NCBI GenBank assembly: GCA_013398175.1
Contig: VZRZ01000211.1
Coordinates: forward strand, 501,026 to 565,025
Direction of reading: 5' to 3'
DNA: 64,000 nt
Source: Climacteris rufus
Lineage: Eukaryota > Chordata > Aves > Passeriformes > Climacteridae
Under the pieces are notes generated by a model. It had not been told where the DNA came from and searched no databases. It saw nothing but the letters and a program-made list of their open reading frames with translations. Of the stretch, positions 63,018 through 64,000 are shown one piece after another. How positions within the stretch are numbered: the stretch's first letter is position 1; each line of letters starts with the position of its first letter. The translations under genes and the position numbers were made by a program.

Positions 63018-64000
63018 CTGGAAAAAGAGACATTAATTAACAGGAGCTTTTTAATAGCAGTTCTTGCCTTTCTGACTTCTGAAGTGGTATTTTGCATGCT
63101 AAACATTATTTATGAACCAAATGTAGGAATGGAACCTCTTATTCATAACTACAGCTGTGCCCCACTGCTGTGAATGTTTCCTTGCTGGCACATGTCACGT
63201 TGGTTGGAATAAGGTGTTTTCACTTGCCATAGGTGGGGTGGTTTTGGTTTTTTTTACTTGTGTGTGTTTGTTTCACACAATCTTTTTTTTCCTACCTGTG
63301 TAGGGTAAGTTTATAGACTGTAACTCTGTCTCTCTGAAGTGTAAAACCTAAGCATTGGGCAGATCTGCCTTAAACAATAGTTCCTTTTAGACTTTCTTCA
63401 GAAGCAGCTGGTACAGTAAAGCTTTGAAGAACAGCTAAGCTTGTCCACTTTCCAAATGGATACTGATGATGGCTGATGATTCCTCTGTGCCAGTAGGTTG
63501 TCCCTGATAGTCTGACTTTGCAACGGGAAGGAAAACAATAGAAGTGTGTGCAGCTCATGTCAATTGCTGACCAAGGCACTCGTATATGGTGCTATTTACA
63601 AAGTCACATATCTCTGTCAGTTACCTGTGTTTATCTCTCAGTACTCATGAGCTCTTGCTCTTTGAACTTTTAATTCTGCTGGCTGTGTTCCATGAAAGGT
63701 CAGTAGCTGCTGCTGTCCATGCTTTAGTGGAGCCCATTTTCATAATTTCTAGATTTTAATACGTGTGCAGAGAACTGTAGCAGAATATTTAAAACTGCTA
63801 AAGTGCTAACGTAACCTGCTCCATGTAAAGTTAGTTGCTCTTGTTTGAGGCTTGAAGCAGCTGTGACAATGAGAAAGCAGCTGTAACTCATTCAGTCATT
63901 GTTTGATTGTAACAAAGAGAAAACTGTGAGTTTGTGTTATAATGAACAGTAAGACACACAAGAGCAGTAACTAGTTCTGTCTTCAGTTACTGCTGTGCCA
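63018..64000 (-). other. PLAC9: Right-edge region, probable PLAC9 intron
   Basis: If the PLAC9 signal-peptide exon lies beyond the window, this is intron. I looked for a hydrophobic start exon ending in phase 1 before a GT on the minus strand and found none that is convincing. Confidence 0.45.

Overview
The window is vertebrate nuclear DNA, almost certainly from a bird. Genes are sparse, introns long and the background AT-rich. There is a decayed CR1-type LINE fragment, an avian-type solo LTR, and the ANXA11-PLAC9 tail-to-tail arrangement also found in human 10q22.3. The LTR resembles a family I associate with songbirds, so a passerine is plausible but not proven.

Layout. Positions 1-480 are a CpG island with a perfect E2F-type site and a perfect CArG box. 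From about 0.56 to 37.9 kb I find no recognisable protein gene. That stretch holds homopolymer tracts and a gap, a 3 x 47 bp tandem repeat, an exact 54 bp duplication, microsatellites, a GC-rich patch with a coding-like 56-codon ORF near 29.3-30.1 kb, a possible LTR near 31 kb, a well-formed candidate non-coding exon at 35,217-35,322, and a solo LTR at about 36.55-37.10 kb. A second CpG island at about 37.96-38.72 kb contains a 311-base assembly gap.

From 46,907 to about 59.3 kb the plus strand carries annexin A11 (ANXA11). All 14 coding exons are present with consistent phases and a 496-residue product. The long proline/glycine/tyrosine-rich N-terminal region lies in exons 2-4, and the four annexin repeats lie in exons 5-15. 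The 5' UTR exon(s) are not proven. Either CpG island could be the promoter, which would make the 5' UTR intron about 8 kb or about 46 kb long.

From 61,875 to 63,017 the minus strand carries two coding exons of PLAC9, a small secreted coiled-coil protein, converging on ANXA11. Its signal-peptide exon is probably beyond the right edge, and its very short last coding exon was not located. An old CR1 fragment lies just beyond the PLAC9 exons.

I found no CRISPR array, operon, rRNA or tRNA gene, and no clear new system. The best leads are the dual CpG islands, the candidate 5' UTR exon with upstream ORFs, a 17 bp-arm inverted repeat rich in NK2-type motifs, and the unassigned coding-like ORF at 29,939.
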